64,000 nt of DNA from Monosporascus cannonballus (Eukaryota > Ascomycota > Sordariomycetes > Xylariales). Position numbers and translations under genes: made by a program. Below the pieces are notes generated by a model, which saw only the letters and a list, made by a program, of their open reading frames with translations, had not been told where the DNA came from and searched no databases. The stretch's first letter is position 1; each line of letters begins with the position of its first letter. The stretch spans positions 1 through 64,000 of the forward strand of contig QJNS01000283.1 in the NCBI GenBank assembly GCA_004154925.1. The letters run 5' to 3'. Below, piece after piece: positions 10,938 through 24,279 of this stretch.

Positions 10938-13900
10938 AGGGCTACGGCACCGGCCGTTGATCACGTTTCAAAGACCAGACTCAAACACTAAGCAGAATAT
11001 TAATGACATGCAATATGTAATATTGCAATCCGCGGGCTAGAATAATACATATGAGAGGTGATGAGCTTGCACATAACTGCCTTACTGTTAAGGGTAGGGT
11101 GTAGGGGGATATCGTAGAGTTCTAATAGAGCCATGCTATAATGAGATGGCACCAGAAGCGCGGTCTGTGGGGGTTCGTCTCCTTGGTCTGTTACTCCTAG
11201 ATGACAAGCTAGTCACGTTCTGTTGTGCCATCCAAACCAAGGACGAGGGAAGTGGTAAGGGGCCCTGATCATTCCCATCCCCCGTTCTTAAGCCCTGTTC
11301 CTTAAAGTGAAGCCTTAATAAAGAAAATGGACCCTGGGGTTGGTGAAGATGGTCTCACCTTCCAGGGAGACTTATTAGAACGGGTGAAGGGAGCCACGGT
11401 GTCAAAAGCTGCGCCTTGAAAATATAGCTAATAGAACTTAACCGCCTGTTATACGTTTCCTTTCCTTGACCCATACTATCTAGGCTTTCTAAGATTGCTG
11501 CTCCATTATCGGGGTATTCAATAGCAACTAACTAGATAGCTCTACCTTTTTAGGGACGGGCTAATACACAGGGACACGCTTGTCCTGCCTACTTAGAGAC
11601 GGCGATGAATAGATCTAGAATTTGGACTGTTCGCATTCGCAGCAGTGCCATGACACGACAAGGAGCGCATGGCTCCCAGCAGTTATAAATCCGCATGTCT
11701 CAATAATAGGCCCTCTCAGGCAAGGGACGAAAGGAAGATCCCATACGAATTTTAAGCCATTTTCACGATAGCAACCCTGACCCCGGATGGATATGGAGCA
11801 TGACATCTTCCTTTGTGTGAATATCCTACTGACCTTCGAGACATAGCCCAAGTCTGCTTAGTCGCGTCTATGCACGCTGTGGCATAGATGGTATGTACAA
11901 GGGTTGACCAGGAACACACATGATATGTAGATTATGGTTAAAGCATTATTTTACGGCACCTGAAAGAATATCTGTATAAGATATGGCTGAGGCCAATGCC
12001 GGTAGGCTGAACCATTCGAGGTCGCCCTAGATGACCCTCAGATTTATGTATTGCTTGACGAGTTTAAGCGCACACTCAGCATAGAAAATATACGACTGAG
12101 GGCCTGGATTGCCAGGATTCGCGTATTCAAAAAGCTGATGACGTTATTTATTACGACGTGTAATGGCTTCTCGTGACTAAGATAAGGCAGTGGCTTCGGC
12201 AACAGGAGTGACAACCCGGAGCTATCTAGGTAGGCTCGAGCGCACGGACCTTATCAAATTGTGGGAGAACCCCCTATTTGCTACACGGATGCGTCATTCT
12301 TAGCCAATACGACTCGCCTCCCTAACGTTCGAAAGACCCAGGCAAACAACAACAATTCTCTGCCCGCCGTGCGGGACATGCACAGCAGCTGTTGGTCCCA
12401 GTAGGTTAGCGGGGACTGTGTAGGTAGGTAGGTCCCCGACCGCCGACGAATTTGTTAGTGAGGACTCGGCCCCGGCTCAATCCTGGGAGTAAGTGTATGA
12501 AAGGTGCAAGTACACACACGTGTAATGATGAGGGGAATGACAATAGCTCCATGCACCCCAACGGTCGTCCCGGGCGCACAGATTTGCAGTTGACCCCTGC
12601 CGAAAGTTGAACGGCGATTGGGGAGTCTCCTAGACGCTTCACCGCTTACTTCACTCGGGCCTAGGATTTAATACAGATTTATGAGTTTTAAGTGAAGAAC
12701 GACCCTTACTCTCTGCTCTGCGCCCAGAGCGTGTGATAATCCGTTGCCTGCGCTTAGAGCGCTTAGAGAGCAGGAAACTACCGGATTGGTGTCTTGAGAT
12801 TAACGAGCTGGCCTAAAGCTGGAGAAAAACTTGGATTGCCGGCTCACTGCCGTGACCTGCGCGATTCCCTTACATTATGTGGACAAGGGAACTCCTACGG
12901 GGATGGACAAGCAAACGTGTGGACGAGGACTGCTATGAGTCCGGCGCGCCATCATCGGAACCAATGCCGGAGGGCGCCCAGATACCCGCCTCTTGCTTAC
13001 TCTTGGTAATTCAGGGGGAACACATGTGTACACACCTTTCTCTTTCCTATTGCGGCCGTACGGTGTGGCCTTGGAAGAAAGCTGGCAGGATGATGCCACC
13101 CAAATTCCTCAGCTGATCTCCACCTCGAAGATGGTCATCTACAAAGTATTACATGTGCGAGCGGGCCGTAAGATCAGATCTGCGGCGACGATAGCAGATC
13201 AATAAAGAGACGTATCACACCTTTGGGGAATAAGATGTAGACACAGAACGACTACTTTGGAGTACCTAGCCCTGAAGACTGAACATGAAGCCGCTTACTT
13301 CGTACCCCAATGGAGAGCCTGGAGAAATATATGCCATGGGCCGAGCCGGTGTACACATGAACAAGATCACCCGCGCTTGTGTAAGCTAGGATCTCGTCAG
13401 AATATTACTGATACGCATAGACGGAATCGTTGTTACACGCTGTAGGTATTGTGGCCCACGTGCATATGCAATATAAGAGAACGGATTCGGGATCTAGGGT
13501 TCATGGTAGACGTTGTCCTATAGCAGAATGCTGGACGGGTGGCGCCGTACGACGAACTCTCCAATAACATTGAATGAACCATAGATGACGCCCCGACACA
13601 TCGAACGAGAATGAGTTTGCTCTTGGGCAGGCACGGGCTAAAATATGCCGCAGCGGTTTCCGAGATGCTCGACTTACCAACACGAGAATGCAACAAAATC
13701 TCCGTTGTAGCATGACGATTTGGCGTGACCCGTCGGCTCGATGCTGCTTTCGAGTAACGCCGGAGACTCTTCTACTTGAGGCTCGACAACGTAATTTCTC
13801 AGGCCCCCGTGGTCCTCGAAGAGCCGGGGACATGCGAAAGTAAGCAGCGAGGAAAGAGAAGGGAACTCAGATCCTGCAATGCATCCCAGCAAACATCGAT

Positions 13901-16900
13901 AAGTCCCGATCTGCAGCCAAGGACCAGGCTTCCAGAGAGAAAAGAGGCCGATGCCGTCTGTGAGCTTACTTGACTTCGCCGGAAGCTAGTACCAATAGGA
14001 GTCTTCCCTTTTACAATCTAGAGATCGGGCGGGTTCAGCCATAGTGTAGCAGCCGGACGTTTAAAAAAGGGGGGGCCGGTTTGGATTGGGGGAAATATCA
14101 GAGTACGTAGCGCATTTTGTGATTTGGCCACCATTCGATTCGCACCTGGGCCACTGATGTGACCTGAGCTCCCCCGATTATGCCCACTCTGGTCGCTTGC
14201 AGTCGCCGAAGTCGCCGCGAACTGTTTACGATAACGGGGAGGGGAGCAACGGACCACTCGCGTGCCAGTACTACCACCAGGTAAGCATGTAGCGACCCCT
14301 GCGAATCTGACATGTCAGATTTGATGGATCCTGGGGTTGCGACCCAGCCCGCTGTCAAGTCGCATCACGGCGCATCGAGATTTATTAGGGGGAATATGCT
14401 GGTGTCTCCGTCGTGTGCCCGGCTGTATCTAATCATAGCCCCCCGTCATCCACGTACGGCATCGTGGCATCAACGGTCGTGCGTGTCCACCCGCGGCCGC
14501 CACGCAAGGGAACGGCGGGTGCTCGCATCAGAGAATATGCATAACAAACATACTGACCAGAACTGTAGCAGAGTGGAGAGCCACGGACTGAGGAAGAAGA
14601 GACACACTGCGACGGGGCGGCAACAGTCAACATACCGTATCCCCTTTCTCACGGTGGGAGAGCACATGGCTGACTAACCGCCCAGGTCAGGTGTGAGAGG
14701 CAACGCTGAAGCCTTCTGCGGACCCGTGCTTGTGTGGAGGGAGGCAAGGCAAGTTCCAATCTGCCAGATCAGGCCACTTCTCCCAACGACCCCTGTTCCC
14801 GTAGCCGAGGAAATACGTACATACACACAAGCCCCCCCAGATCTTGCTGGCTGGCAAATGTCGGCTGGTGGCCCTGTACGTGAGTACGTATGGAATCCCT
14901 CTGCATCCTCGAGACGTGCACCACAGAGAGAAGGGCGCGGATGCACGAGGTAGCGGAACTTCCCTCCAGCTTTCGCGGATCTGGCTTACCTAGAGTAGAC
15001 AAGAACAACATGTGCTGGCATGCCGACCGAATCATATCCACTTGGAAACAGCGAGGGATCCGCGCTGCTGCATCCCGACCAGGCGCCTACTTAAGTTGTT
15101 AGTACGTAGCAACTTTGGCAGCCGAAAGAGCCCCATCGGCGGTTTTTGGTCTTCACCATACCCACTTCCGAAGGGGAAAGAAGGTTCATGACGACTTCCT
15201 GTGGCATGATTTGGTAATATAGCCTTCAGCCTTTGAGTGAGGAAACCGAACTACACACTGTATCAAGATTAGATCAACCTTCAGTGCGTTACGTGTTATG
15301 GTTCTCATCATTTGAAGTGGATATGGTGGAGAGCCCCAACAAGGGTCCCCATGAGCTTTCGATTATTGTAACTCAAATCTCAAAACGGTTTCGTCTATGA
15401 GCACCCACTGCTAATGTTATGCCCTGAAACTCTTAATCGGTATGCTATACTTGGAGAAACGGTTATCTTATAGTCGGGGGGAAGCCATACAACCCTTCAC
15501 CGGAGACAACGGAGACGGCGAGGGGCTATCCCCTAGTTGTTGTGCTTCCGCGAGTGGCTGGCCGCAGAGGCGCGGCGAAAGGACTCGATACAACGGCGAG
15601 GGTACCTTAGATACTTTCGCGATTCGCGCTATGCGCATGTGCGTCGCGTGTAATTTATCTTGCAGATTACCATGATCGCGACGGGCTGTGGGAGGAAGGT
15701 ATCCATCCCCACGCGGCAGCAGGTGCTGCTCGCCCGCCGCTTTGCGAGCCCTTCTGGGTTGACCATCCACTCCAGGATCAGATCCTACTGCGTACATATA
15801 CCTCGCTTGCCGGCCAATTATACCGGTCAGAACATTTCTCAAATGCTTACACTGCACGTACAGCACTGCAATAGCAGGGCAGGGAGGCCCCATAGCTTCC
15901 GCCCGCCCGTCTTTTCCGACTGGGGCCGCCACCTCACTCAATATTTCCATACACTAGGGCGGCCGTATCACCATGGATTCGGTATTAAACGGAGCTTGAC
16001 TGCCATATCCAGAAAGCGAAGGGCCGAGTGGGTTGGCTCTGTTTGAACATGGCGTCAAATCTGGGGCACGATATCGCCAACCCGCCCCAAGGCTCATCAA
16101 ACTTTTTCGGCTCGGATATGTGCGTGATAATTGCCGATTGACAGCTGACAGGTATGGGAAACCAATACACTCACAAGTACGAAGCCAGGCGACGTCATGC
16201 TTAGCTTCCCGTTATGGTTGGGCATAAACGAAGCAGATTTGTGATGCATCAACTGGTGAGAAATCTCGTGCGGATTGAGAGACAATGACAAGTCATTTTG
16301 TATCCTATACGGCTACAGACGATATGGATTGGCCTACAATGGCCACAATTGGATCATGTTAGCTTGGTAATACCTGGATTGGACCATGATCAGCTACGGG
16401 ATCACACCGATCAATGTATATCATGCTACCAACCTGCAGATGCTGAGCGGAATCTTGAGGGACGTTCACGTGGTCGTAGGCTGTAACCTTAGACCCCAGA
16501 CAAAACTAAAGGGCCTATACACGGCACAACAGGCCAAGGTACGTCAAGATACAAGACCCCTGCTCGCAGTGGTCCCAAGGGAAAGGTTGAGATTTGATTG
16601 ATGATGACTTTGGGATCACCGGATCTTGCGACTCACAGCTTATCCTTCGATCCACGTTGTGTGGGCCCCCTTGGTCCCCAAGCGGTTCCGCGATCTGGTC
16701 CGCTATGCTTCAGGAGATGGCTTCCAGAACCAGTCATTTAGCCGATGATCTGGGCTAATTTGGCCACGAAAGAGGGCAGAGCAAACAATAGCAACTGCTT
16801 AATATGGGATGGTGACAATGCTAGTTCGGCTTTGAATAATGCGGTGAAATGAGACCTAGCAGGGAAGCAGGTCTCTTCCCCTTGTCACCGTTGGGACCGT

Positions 16901-19900
16901 CCTTGTGGGTTGTAGCCTCCAGGCCCCAGCCCATAATTCCTCAACGGGGTTGGTTGTGGGTGATCAACGTGTCCCATGTAAGGTGTAGAGCATACGCCTG
17001 ACGCGGTATCAAGGCACAGAAGCCTGCTTCGTCTCCGGATCAGGTCCCGAAGCCGACGTAACATGGCTCGGCGAAGCCTGGAGAACATCCTCTACCGCCG
17101 TTCTCTCCAGTGTCTGGTAATGGTCGCGCTATTGGTGATCCCTTGGGACGTTGGTGACGAGGAGACGGCTCGGCGAGCCTTCTATGGATGACGAGCTCGG
17201 ACGCCGCGCCCGATCGGGCCCTGAGCTCACATTTGAGATCTCTTCGCTGTTGAGCAAGGGATAATCCAGGAGGACGAACCAATACCTGACTTGGATTGCC
17301 CACACGGAGTGAGGCCTTCGCCAATGAGATGTCTGCCGATTTCCTATCGGGGGGAATCCCTACAAGCGAAGACGCACGCTAGGTTCGCGTATCGAAATGG
17401 CTCGGAAAAGTTCGCCTTGTTTTGCGCTGATACCTTGTCCTTGGCGGAGCTAAGTGTATTTGTAGGTTTGGACGTCCTGTCGGGAAAAGAAATAAAACAA
17501 AAACGGCTGCTCCACCGTGCAGTCATTTCACGGGGTATCCCGCCCAGGGTTGCCTGGTACTTGTGGCCAGCGCCCTCTGCACGTTACAGAAGAGTCCATA
17601 AAATGGTGCACGAGACCGTACCAGTATAATCGGTCTGTGACAGAATGGACAAGGTGACAGAAAAGTCAGCTCCGCTGCTGCGTCCATCTAACAGCGGGTT
17701 GAATCATCAACCGCGAAATCGGATTCGTCATATCATGATCTCCGTCCACTGAGGCCTGCTGCACTAGGATGGTGTACGTTGTCCATTCGAACTGCTCGCT
17801 GATACGAAGTAGGTAACCACTAAATCTCTTGTGCATGTGATTATGGGTGGGAGAGTGAAATTGAGCTGGTAGTGGCTTGACCACAGGTTAACGGCACGAG
17901 GCTCCGTGTGATCCTGCTTCCCCCTATCGTATATATGGTGCCATTCGTACTAGAGCACCCAATTTCGCAAGCTAAAGCTGGACTAAGTGATTAAATTTAT
18001 GGCCCAAGAAATGGCTCGATCACCGATCGGAACGCGTCGGGCCACCCGATCGTGAGATCTTACTTCTTGGCGACCTGCCGTGAGGTCGGGTTGAACATCT
18101 CGGCCCTTGCTTTTAGGCCGAGGCTAAGATGGAGGATGGACCACACCACAAGACGCGGATGCGAACTCCTTTCTGATGGCCACAGACTCCCTCGTGTTAT
18201 ATGTAATTTGTATCGCGAACGACTGTCGTAGCTACTCGGAGGATGAGAGGGAGGGGCTCGAACTTCGAAGCCCGTCTATAAGCGGCCCCCTCGGTGGGTA
18301 TGGCCCTCAGACGTAGAGGGATTCGACCTTAAATAGCGGGCACCGATTGTTCATAGAAAGGACCGGCAACCCCCGTTCCCAAATTATGTCGAGTGAGGGC
18401 GGTTTGCGTGTTATCCGAGGATCACTTGACATACGACACACGTGCTCAGGTACTCATGTTTAGCAGCGAAGGATACAGCCCAACTCCTGGCTCATATCTT
18501 GGAGATCGCAAGCCATGCACCACCCTCCACAGCCCACGCAATACTACCTACCATCTTACGCACCCCTAGAGCGGAAATACAGACTGATCCGGCGAAGCAA
18601 ATGGTTCGGGCGAGTAGGAGAGGCGGGTTTACAGATGGTGAAACGGGCCCGCCAGTGTCGTGCAAGCTGCGGGTTGCACTGCATCGGTAGATTGCACATC
18701 TCTGTAATGACGATACTGAACTTTCGCATGTCTGCAGGGAACTCTCGACCTCCTCCAGATTGCCTAGGCCGCAGCATGGACTGAGAAGTGATGTATGAGC
18801 CAGGAGATGCATTCTTGCGACGAACGACGAAACGAAGAAAGGGTGCTCCTGGTAACTTCAACGTCACTTTCCGTTGGGAATATCCCGGCATACTGCTCCT
18901 ACTATCAGCGACTTCCCGTTGGATGTGATAAGAGGCCAAGTGGTTCTCTCACGCTAAGCGGGATGATTGATTTTGCAGAAATCGGTCCACTTCCTCCTTT
19001 TTGAAATATAGTATCATTATGCACCATGTAATAATCAAGTGCTTCGTGAAGGAAGGGGGGGGTTGAGTGGGAAGTCGGAACATAAGCTTGTACGATGTCA
19101 CAGTTCTTTCTTGGATGTGGAGATGTGGACGATGGGAGGTCTGGCAGGTTGGGGTTCTGTCCATGATATGCAGAAGTGTACTACCTAAGATCTGCCATTT
19201 GAGATACGTCGGGACTGTGTGTATGTGTGCACACGCGCGCCCTAGGTGAACAAACATCATCAAGTACAAGTTTGCGAAATCAGAGCCAAGAATACGCAAG
19301 CCAACAGACAGTGCTTAAGGAAGAGCCACGCGCCTGCGGCAATTCAGGCTTGTCCTTCGTGCTTACTTTTATACCTTGGAATGCCGTGGTTGAAATACGG
19401 GAAAGCTGCGGGAGAACTGATCGACCTGTTGAGGTTAAGGTTTCCAGCGTTCCGGCCCAAGCTGCCGATCCGCCTCGGTGCTTTTTGGTACGGTACATGC
19501 ATTATTTTATACATGATGAGATGACGTAGAAGCCTCTGTCCTTGTTCTGCCTCAGGTAGCATCGAATGGGTCCCAAGTAAGGGTCTTGAGGTGCTTGGAA
19601 ATAAAGACGGCCAGTCCACATTTTGCCTATGGCGACAAGGCTCATATTGATCAGATGGCTCAACTCGCAACGTCTTGGTGAACACATTTAGTAGTAGAAT
19701 AGCCAGGGCTGTAAGATAATATGAAAACCCAGTAACGTATAATGGACTGGACTCTGTGAAGAATTCAGGGCCAACTGGGGAAATAAGGACTGATGCGAGA
19801 CCAAGCGATGCTCCACCGCCAGGACCATTTCCGAATATTTGATAGGTGCTTAGTATGTGAGATGGGATCGCGTTTGCACCTATACTAGAGCTAGTTGAAT

Positions 19901-22635
19901 GGGGCGAGATCTAGTTAGGCCTCGTGTCGGATCTTACAGTGACGAATGCAACAAGGGCTAGTGTAGTCTTAGTAATGCACAATGAACGGATGGCTGGCGT
20001 GGCTTGTCTGGGGTAGATGCGCCCTTTTTCCTGGCCATGCGCATGTGATCTGTTAGGTCTTTAATATTTACATGTAGGTATCAGCCAAGCTGGGAGGACG
20101 AGGCAAGTTCTAGCGGGGCGGAATCTCTTTTACGAATGCGAGCTGCAGTAGCAGCTGAAAAGCCTATCGGTAAAACATTCTCTCAAGCATCTTAAGCTTA
20201 AGACACTCCAAGGGCCATCTATTTTACCTACATTCGTCGGTACCTACCTTGACTTATTAGTAACCGGCGGTCATATCGAATGGTCAATATCGAATGGTCA
20301 TGTTGAACCTTTACCGGAATGCAGAGCCGGGATGACAAAAATGACCATCATACGATTAACTAATAAGAACATAGGAGCTCCTTAGTCTATACGGAGATGG
20401 CGTCAATATGGTTAATCTTACATACTAGGTATATAGATCTATGAGGACAAGTATACCGACGGACGCAGGCTAGGCTGCGCCAACAAGAAAAATTGTACGG
20501 GCAGAGCCGTCTCTTATTAATCCCTTGATAATTAAGCGGGCCACGTGCTGATGCAAAGACACGGCACTAGACAAATGTTTGTTGCATTGAAACTCGCCGT
20601 TGCTCACTACCTACTTAGTGCATAAGTACCTGCCAGCTGTGGGCCGTAATAGTCGACATAAATAATGGATGATCTATCTGCTTTAGGAAAGATCCCGGAT
20701 GAAGAGACATGCTATACCACAGTTAAATGTAAAGCCAAGAAACGTTATAATCGTGCTAATTAGTACTCTAGAACCGAGGAAGGAGACTAGACTGTGTGTG
20801 CAACGGAAGGGCCCGAACTCACCAACCTTCAACACCATAACAGGCTTTGAAAGACACGATACGTAGATGTACATAAGGTAGTAAACTAGGTACCTACATA
20901 GACACCTTGAGATAGATCCCGGGTTGACGAGTAGCGCTGCGGTTATTCTGACGGTCGCTAACCTTTTCTAGATACCAGCAGAGTGCCCGTCCATACTAAA
21001 TCTGTCTACCTTATACGACAACCGGCTCTAGCAGATCCTCGAACGAGAGGCGGATAGGGGGCTCTTCACCGCCCCTCTACGGCACCCGAAACCTTCCTAA
21101 CCTTAATCCCTAAGCAAATAAGAGGTGCTGAGGGGAGAGGTTGGGAAACGGCTGATGAAGAAATGGATCTACTAACGGGGGACTCACTTTTAGTGACCCA
21201 TAGTGGGTACACAATACATAATATACCCATTACTTCTAGAAGGGTTTAGCGACCGTCTGAAGAGCGATGGCGAGCGGGTTGGAGGCCGTTAGTGCTTGAA
21301 GCTAGGCCACAGGCTGCGCATAAGCCTACTACAAAGGTGGGGGGAAGCCTGAAATCGAACAGATCAGGCTAGAAGCGAAGGCTGCTCTCTACTAGGTAGG
21401 TACAGTACGGGAGGGTACTCTACTTACAGGTAACTTGTTGTGACATGAGATCAGATGAGATCCTTGTTACCAGCGAGGAGCCCCGTGGTGTCGCTGTACG
21501 GCAATACCTTGGGTACTCAGTACAGAAGCCCCCCAGACCCACTGACGTAGAGATATGGGCGCTACTGCGGTAGATTTGGACGGATACAGTGGGGTTACTA
21601 ACGACTTTAACATGAATCCCTCAGAAATCTGCCCCACGTACCTTTTGGGCTTCTCTTTTTCAGCCTTGACTGTCAATATGAGATCTTTACCTCTTGTTGG
21701 AGACTCGGTAGCTTTACCCCCTGTTGGTCTGTGATGTTGTTAGCATTGCTGAAATCTTATCTTCACTTGCCCCGACCCCTGTATAGTGTCTCGATAGGGG
21801 GTATCCACATGAGGGAGAAAAGAGAAACGGTCTACAAGGCAAGTGGGCTTGTTCCTTTCTCTCTTAACGGACTCGCATTGCTGTTATAGACTACGAGCAG
21901 ACAGAGACGGGTACGCGGGATACCCGCGTAGGCCTGCTCAAGTCCTTCGACTTTCGTCCCATACTTGTACGCATATATGCTCTAACACAGCCGTGGGATG
22001 GACATGATGGAGACGATGGGGCACTCATTGACTGGACCGACTGTCAATTATGATATTTTATTCGCCGGCCTCCTAGTCACCTACGAATGCTACGAGACGT
22101 GTAGTAGTATCCCGTGGTCGGCCTGCTTTCCCCACACATTGCTTATATGTATGTGAGATGCACATGCCTACATATGCGCTGGGGTGAAACCTCGATAGAA
22201 GGATGCGGCTATCAGAAGTTCCCGGCTCTAGAGAGGGACTGTGGGAACAGAGGCATGATTTAAAGACGTGGTACCACTTCACTTTCATCAACTGGAACAT
22301 GCAGATGGGTGGTGCCAGTTCAGAACGTTCGGGATTCGTGCTCGCACCCGTGGAAGTATTGCATGGGCCGAAGATCCATCCGTAAATCCTCCCCTGGGTC
22401 AGGCGTTAAGGGAGGCAAGTGACCATCGCGCCAATCTCATCTTTTCATTTTGGGACGGTATGCAATTTGAGATCGTCCCTTTCGCTCGGAAATTTTGTTA
22501 CTTTTATTCCCATGCAAGTCCCCATTCATGCTCGGGACGAAGCTCAATTCTCGAACCGGGCGGGTGTGCGCCAGAGAGACAAGGAAGAGATTCTCTGCGA
22601 GGGAATACTAACTGCAATCATTACGAACTACAACA
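10938..22635. other. Gene desert of about 11.7 kb
   Basis: No gene, transposon domain, terminal repeat or RNA gene could be supported on either strand. Base composition looks balanced rather than A+T-rich, so it does not resemble a block mutated by repeat-induced point mutation. The longest frame is about 160 codons (minus, 15468-15950) and matches nothing I recognise. A coding-like remnant may lie on the minus strand at about 17040-17330. Small repeats include TAGGTAGGTAGGT at 12421, TACCTACC near 20242 and an exact 14-bp duplication at 20273-20300. Confidence 0.5.
20273..20300. repeat. Exact tandem duplication of a 14-bp unit
   Basis: The unit atatcgaatggtca occurs twice head to tail with no mismatch. 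No gene is nearby; it is probably a recent replication-slippage duplication. Confidence 0.85.
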
Positions 22636-24279
22636 ATGGGTAAGACTGCGGCGCGGAAAAGTGCTGCTCCTCCCTTGCTGAAGCCAGATCCCGATCTCGT
22701 ACCCCCCCAGGAAAGCTCAGAGTCGACTCCCACCCCCCGCGCCCCGGTAAGCGAAACAGGCGACAAGCCATCCATACCTTGCCAATGTATCGACGACTTC
22801 ATTGGCAAGGGTGCCAGTCCCGACGCTTTTCTTAGGTCTCCTCTCCCAAACCTGGTCTGGTGGGTTCGACTCTTGTGTCCGTACCGTCTCCTTGATCCCC
22901 GTTTCCTCTTCCCCACTATGCCCACCTATAGTGGCAGGGTCGAGGGGTCTCATTACCGCCTGTCGCCAGTCCCCTACTATCCGTGCAGCGTAATAATTGG
23001 GGTCTCCTTCGTCAACGATGCAAAGCATTGGCAGTCCCATCGCACAATTACCTAGTAGAGAGGTACCGTACATTAGATCTGCAGTTATTGGTCACGTCTC
23101 TGTTGCTGTGCATTTCTCGGTTTCGTTCCTTTTAACTACTAGATTTCCTATTATCACACACGCTTCGCCCTCATCATCATCCGAGGCTTTCCCTTCTTGT
23201 CCTCTCCCTCCTTCTGGCTACGACAACATTTCGGTGCCCTAATAAGGCCTTAATAATAACAATACCAGTTGGTCCAAACAACCTCTCCTCCATTCGAAGC
23301 TTCCTCCCATTAACACCAACGCCTGCCTGTACTTCCTCCCTCCCTCGGCTACGTTGACGGTCGGGTCCTCGCCCTTTCCTTCACTCCTCGACTGGCGCTC
23401 GCGGTAGTTGTGCCGCTCGTTAGTGCCAGCAGCAATCCTTTGCTGCGACAAGGTCTGGCCAGCCACGTCTCTGAAGGGATCATCGACGGCCCTGTTCAGC
23501 CGCCGGTACCAGAAAAAGAAATCTTCTTTACGTGCACGAGAGAACAACGACGGGGCTGAAGCCTAGCTCGCGGGTGCTATCCCCGACCCACTTGGTCGGC
23601 GCCCAGAAAGGTGAGAGACGTTCCGATTCAGATTCCAGGCATGTCTTAAAGCACCCCGCCACTGCGCGTGAGGGTCTCCTTTGGGATGGAACAAGAGCTT
23701 CGGCGGCCTGTTCGAAGTTGGGCAAGGCGAGGCAAGAAGAGCAAGAAGGAGAAGATGGGCGGATAAGAAGCCGTCGCACTTCAACCTGTCCCATATCACC
23801 CCCTTCCCAACCGCAGTGGCCCTCATTTTGCTCATATCTTAACTAAATCGGCGCAGTAGGGTAACAATACACGATCTTGAGCTGGTGCCACCAACACATG
23901 TGTCTCGCCTCGCCGCTAGGTTGAACACTTATTTAGCTGGCAAAGCTACTTACATATACATATCTCCGAGCACATTGCGCCCCGTGATATCATAGTGCCC
24001 GCTATAGAAAAGACGAGTTTTGGCCGCTCCAGCCAGCTTTAGCTATATATAACCGCGCTACCCTCTGACTGCATATTCGCGGCATATTAAGTTAGAGAGC
24101 GGACTCTAACGGGCCCTCGAATTGCTTGAGACAAACATACCCCTGCACCTGGCATAGCGTGTTGAATCAGATGCATCGAGCGTTGCTTAGGTGATCGGCT
24201 GGGGTTTTGGCACCATTACTGGCAGCGGTTGCGCTATGGAAGCGGGTGATTCTGGCACTAGGCAAAGGTCCGTTCTCAC
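22636..24279. promoter_or_regulatory. Long upstream region of the NsdD gene, with a possible small ORF
   Basis: This 1.6 kb precedes the GATA-factor start. A plus-strand frame from ATG 22636 to 23055 (139 codons, context ACAACAATGG) begins with a Lys/Ala/Pro-rich segment (MGKTAARKSAAPPLL), and a GTAAGC at 22747 could be a splice donor; I cannot assign it. From about 23100 to 23520 the plus strand is rich in pyrimidines, as in fungal promoter and leader regions. nsdD genes are known for long leaders and more than one transcript start, so much of this may be untranslated leader. Confidence 0.4.

Noticed and set aside
15468..15950. 160-codon minus-strand frame in the first desert
   Set aside because: It has an ATG, but no recognisable domain, no plausible neighbouring exon and no clear codon bias; kept as probable chance.
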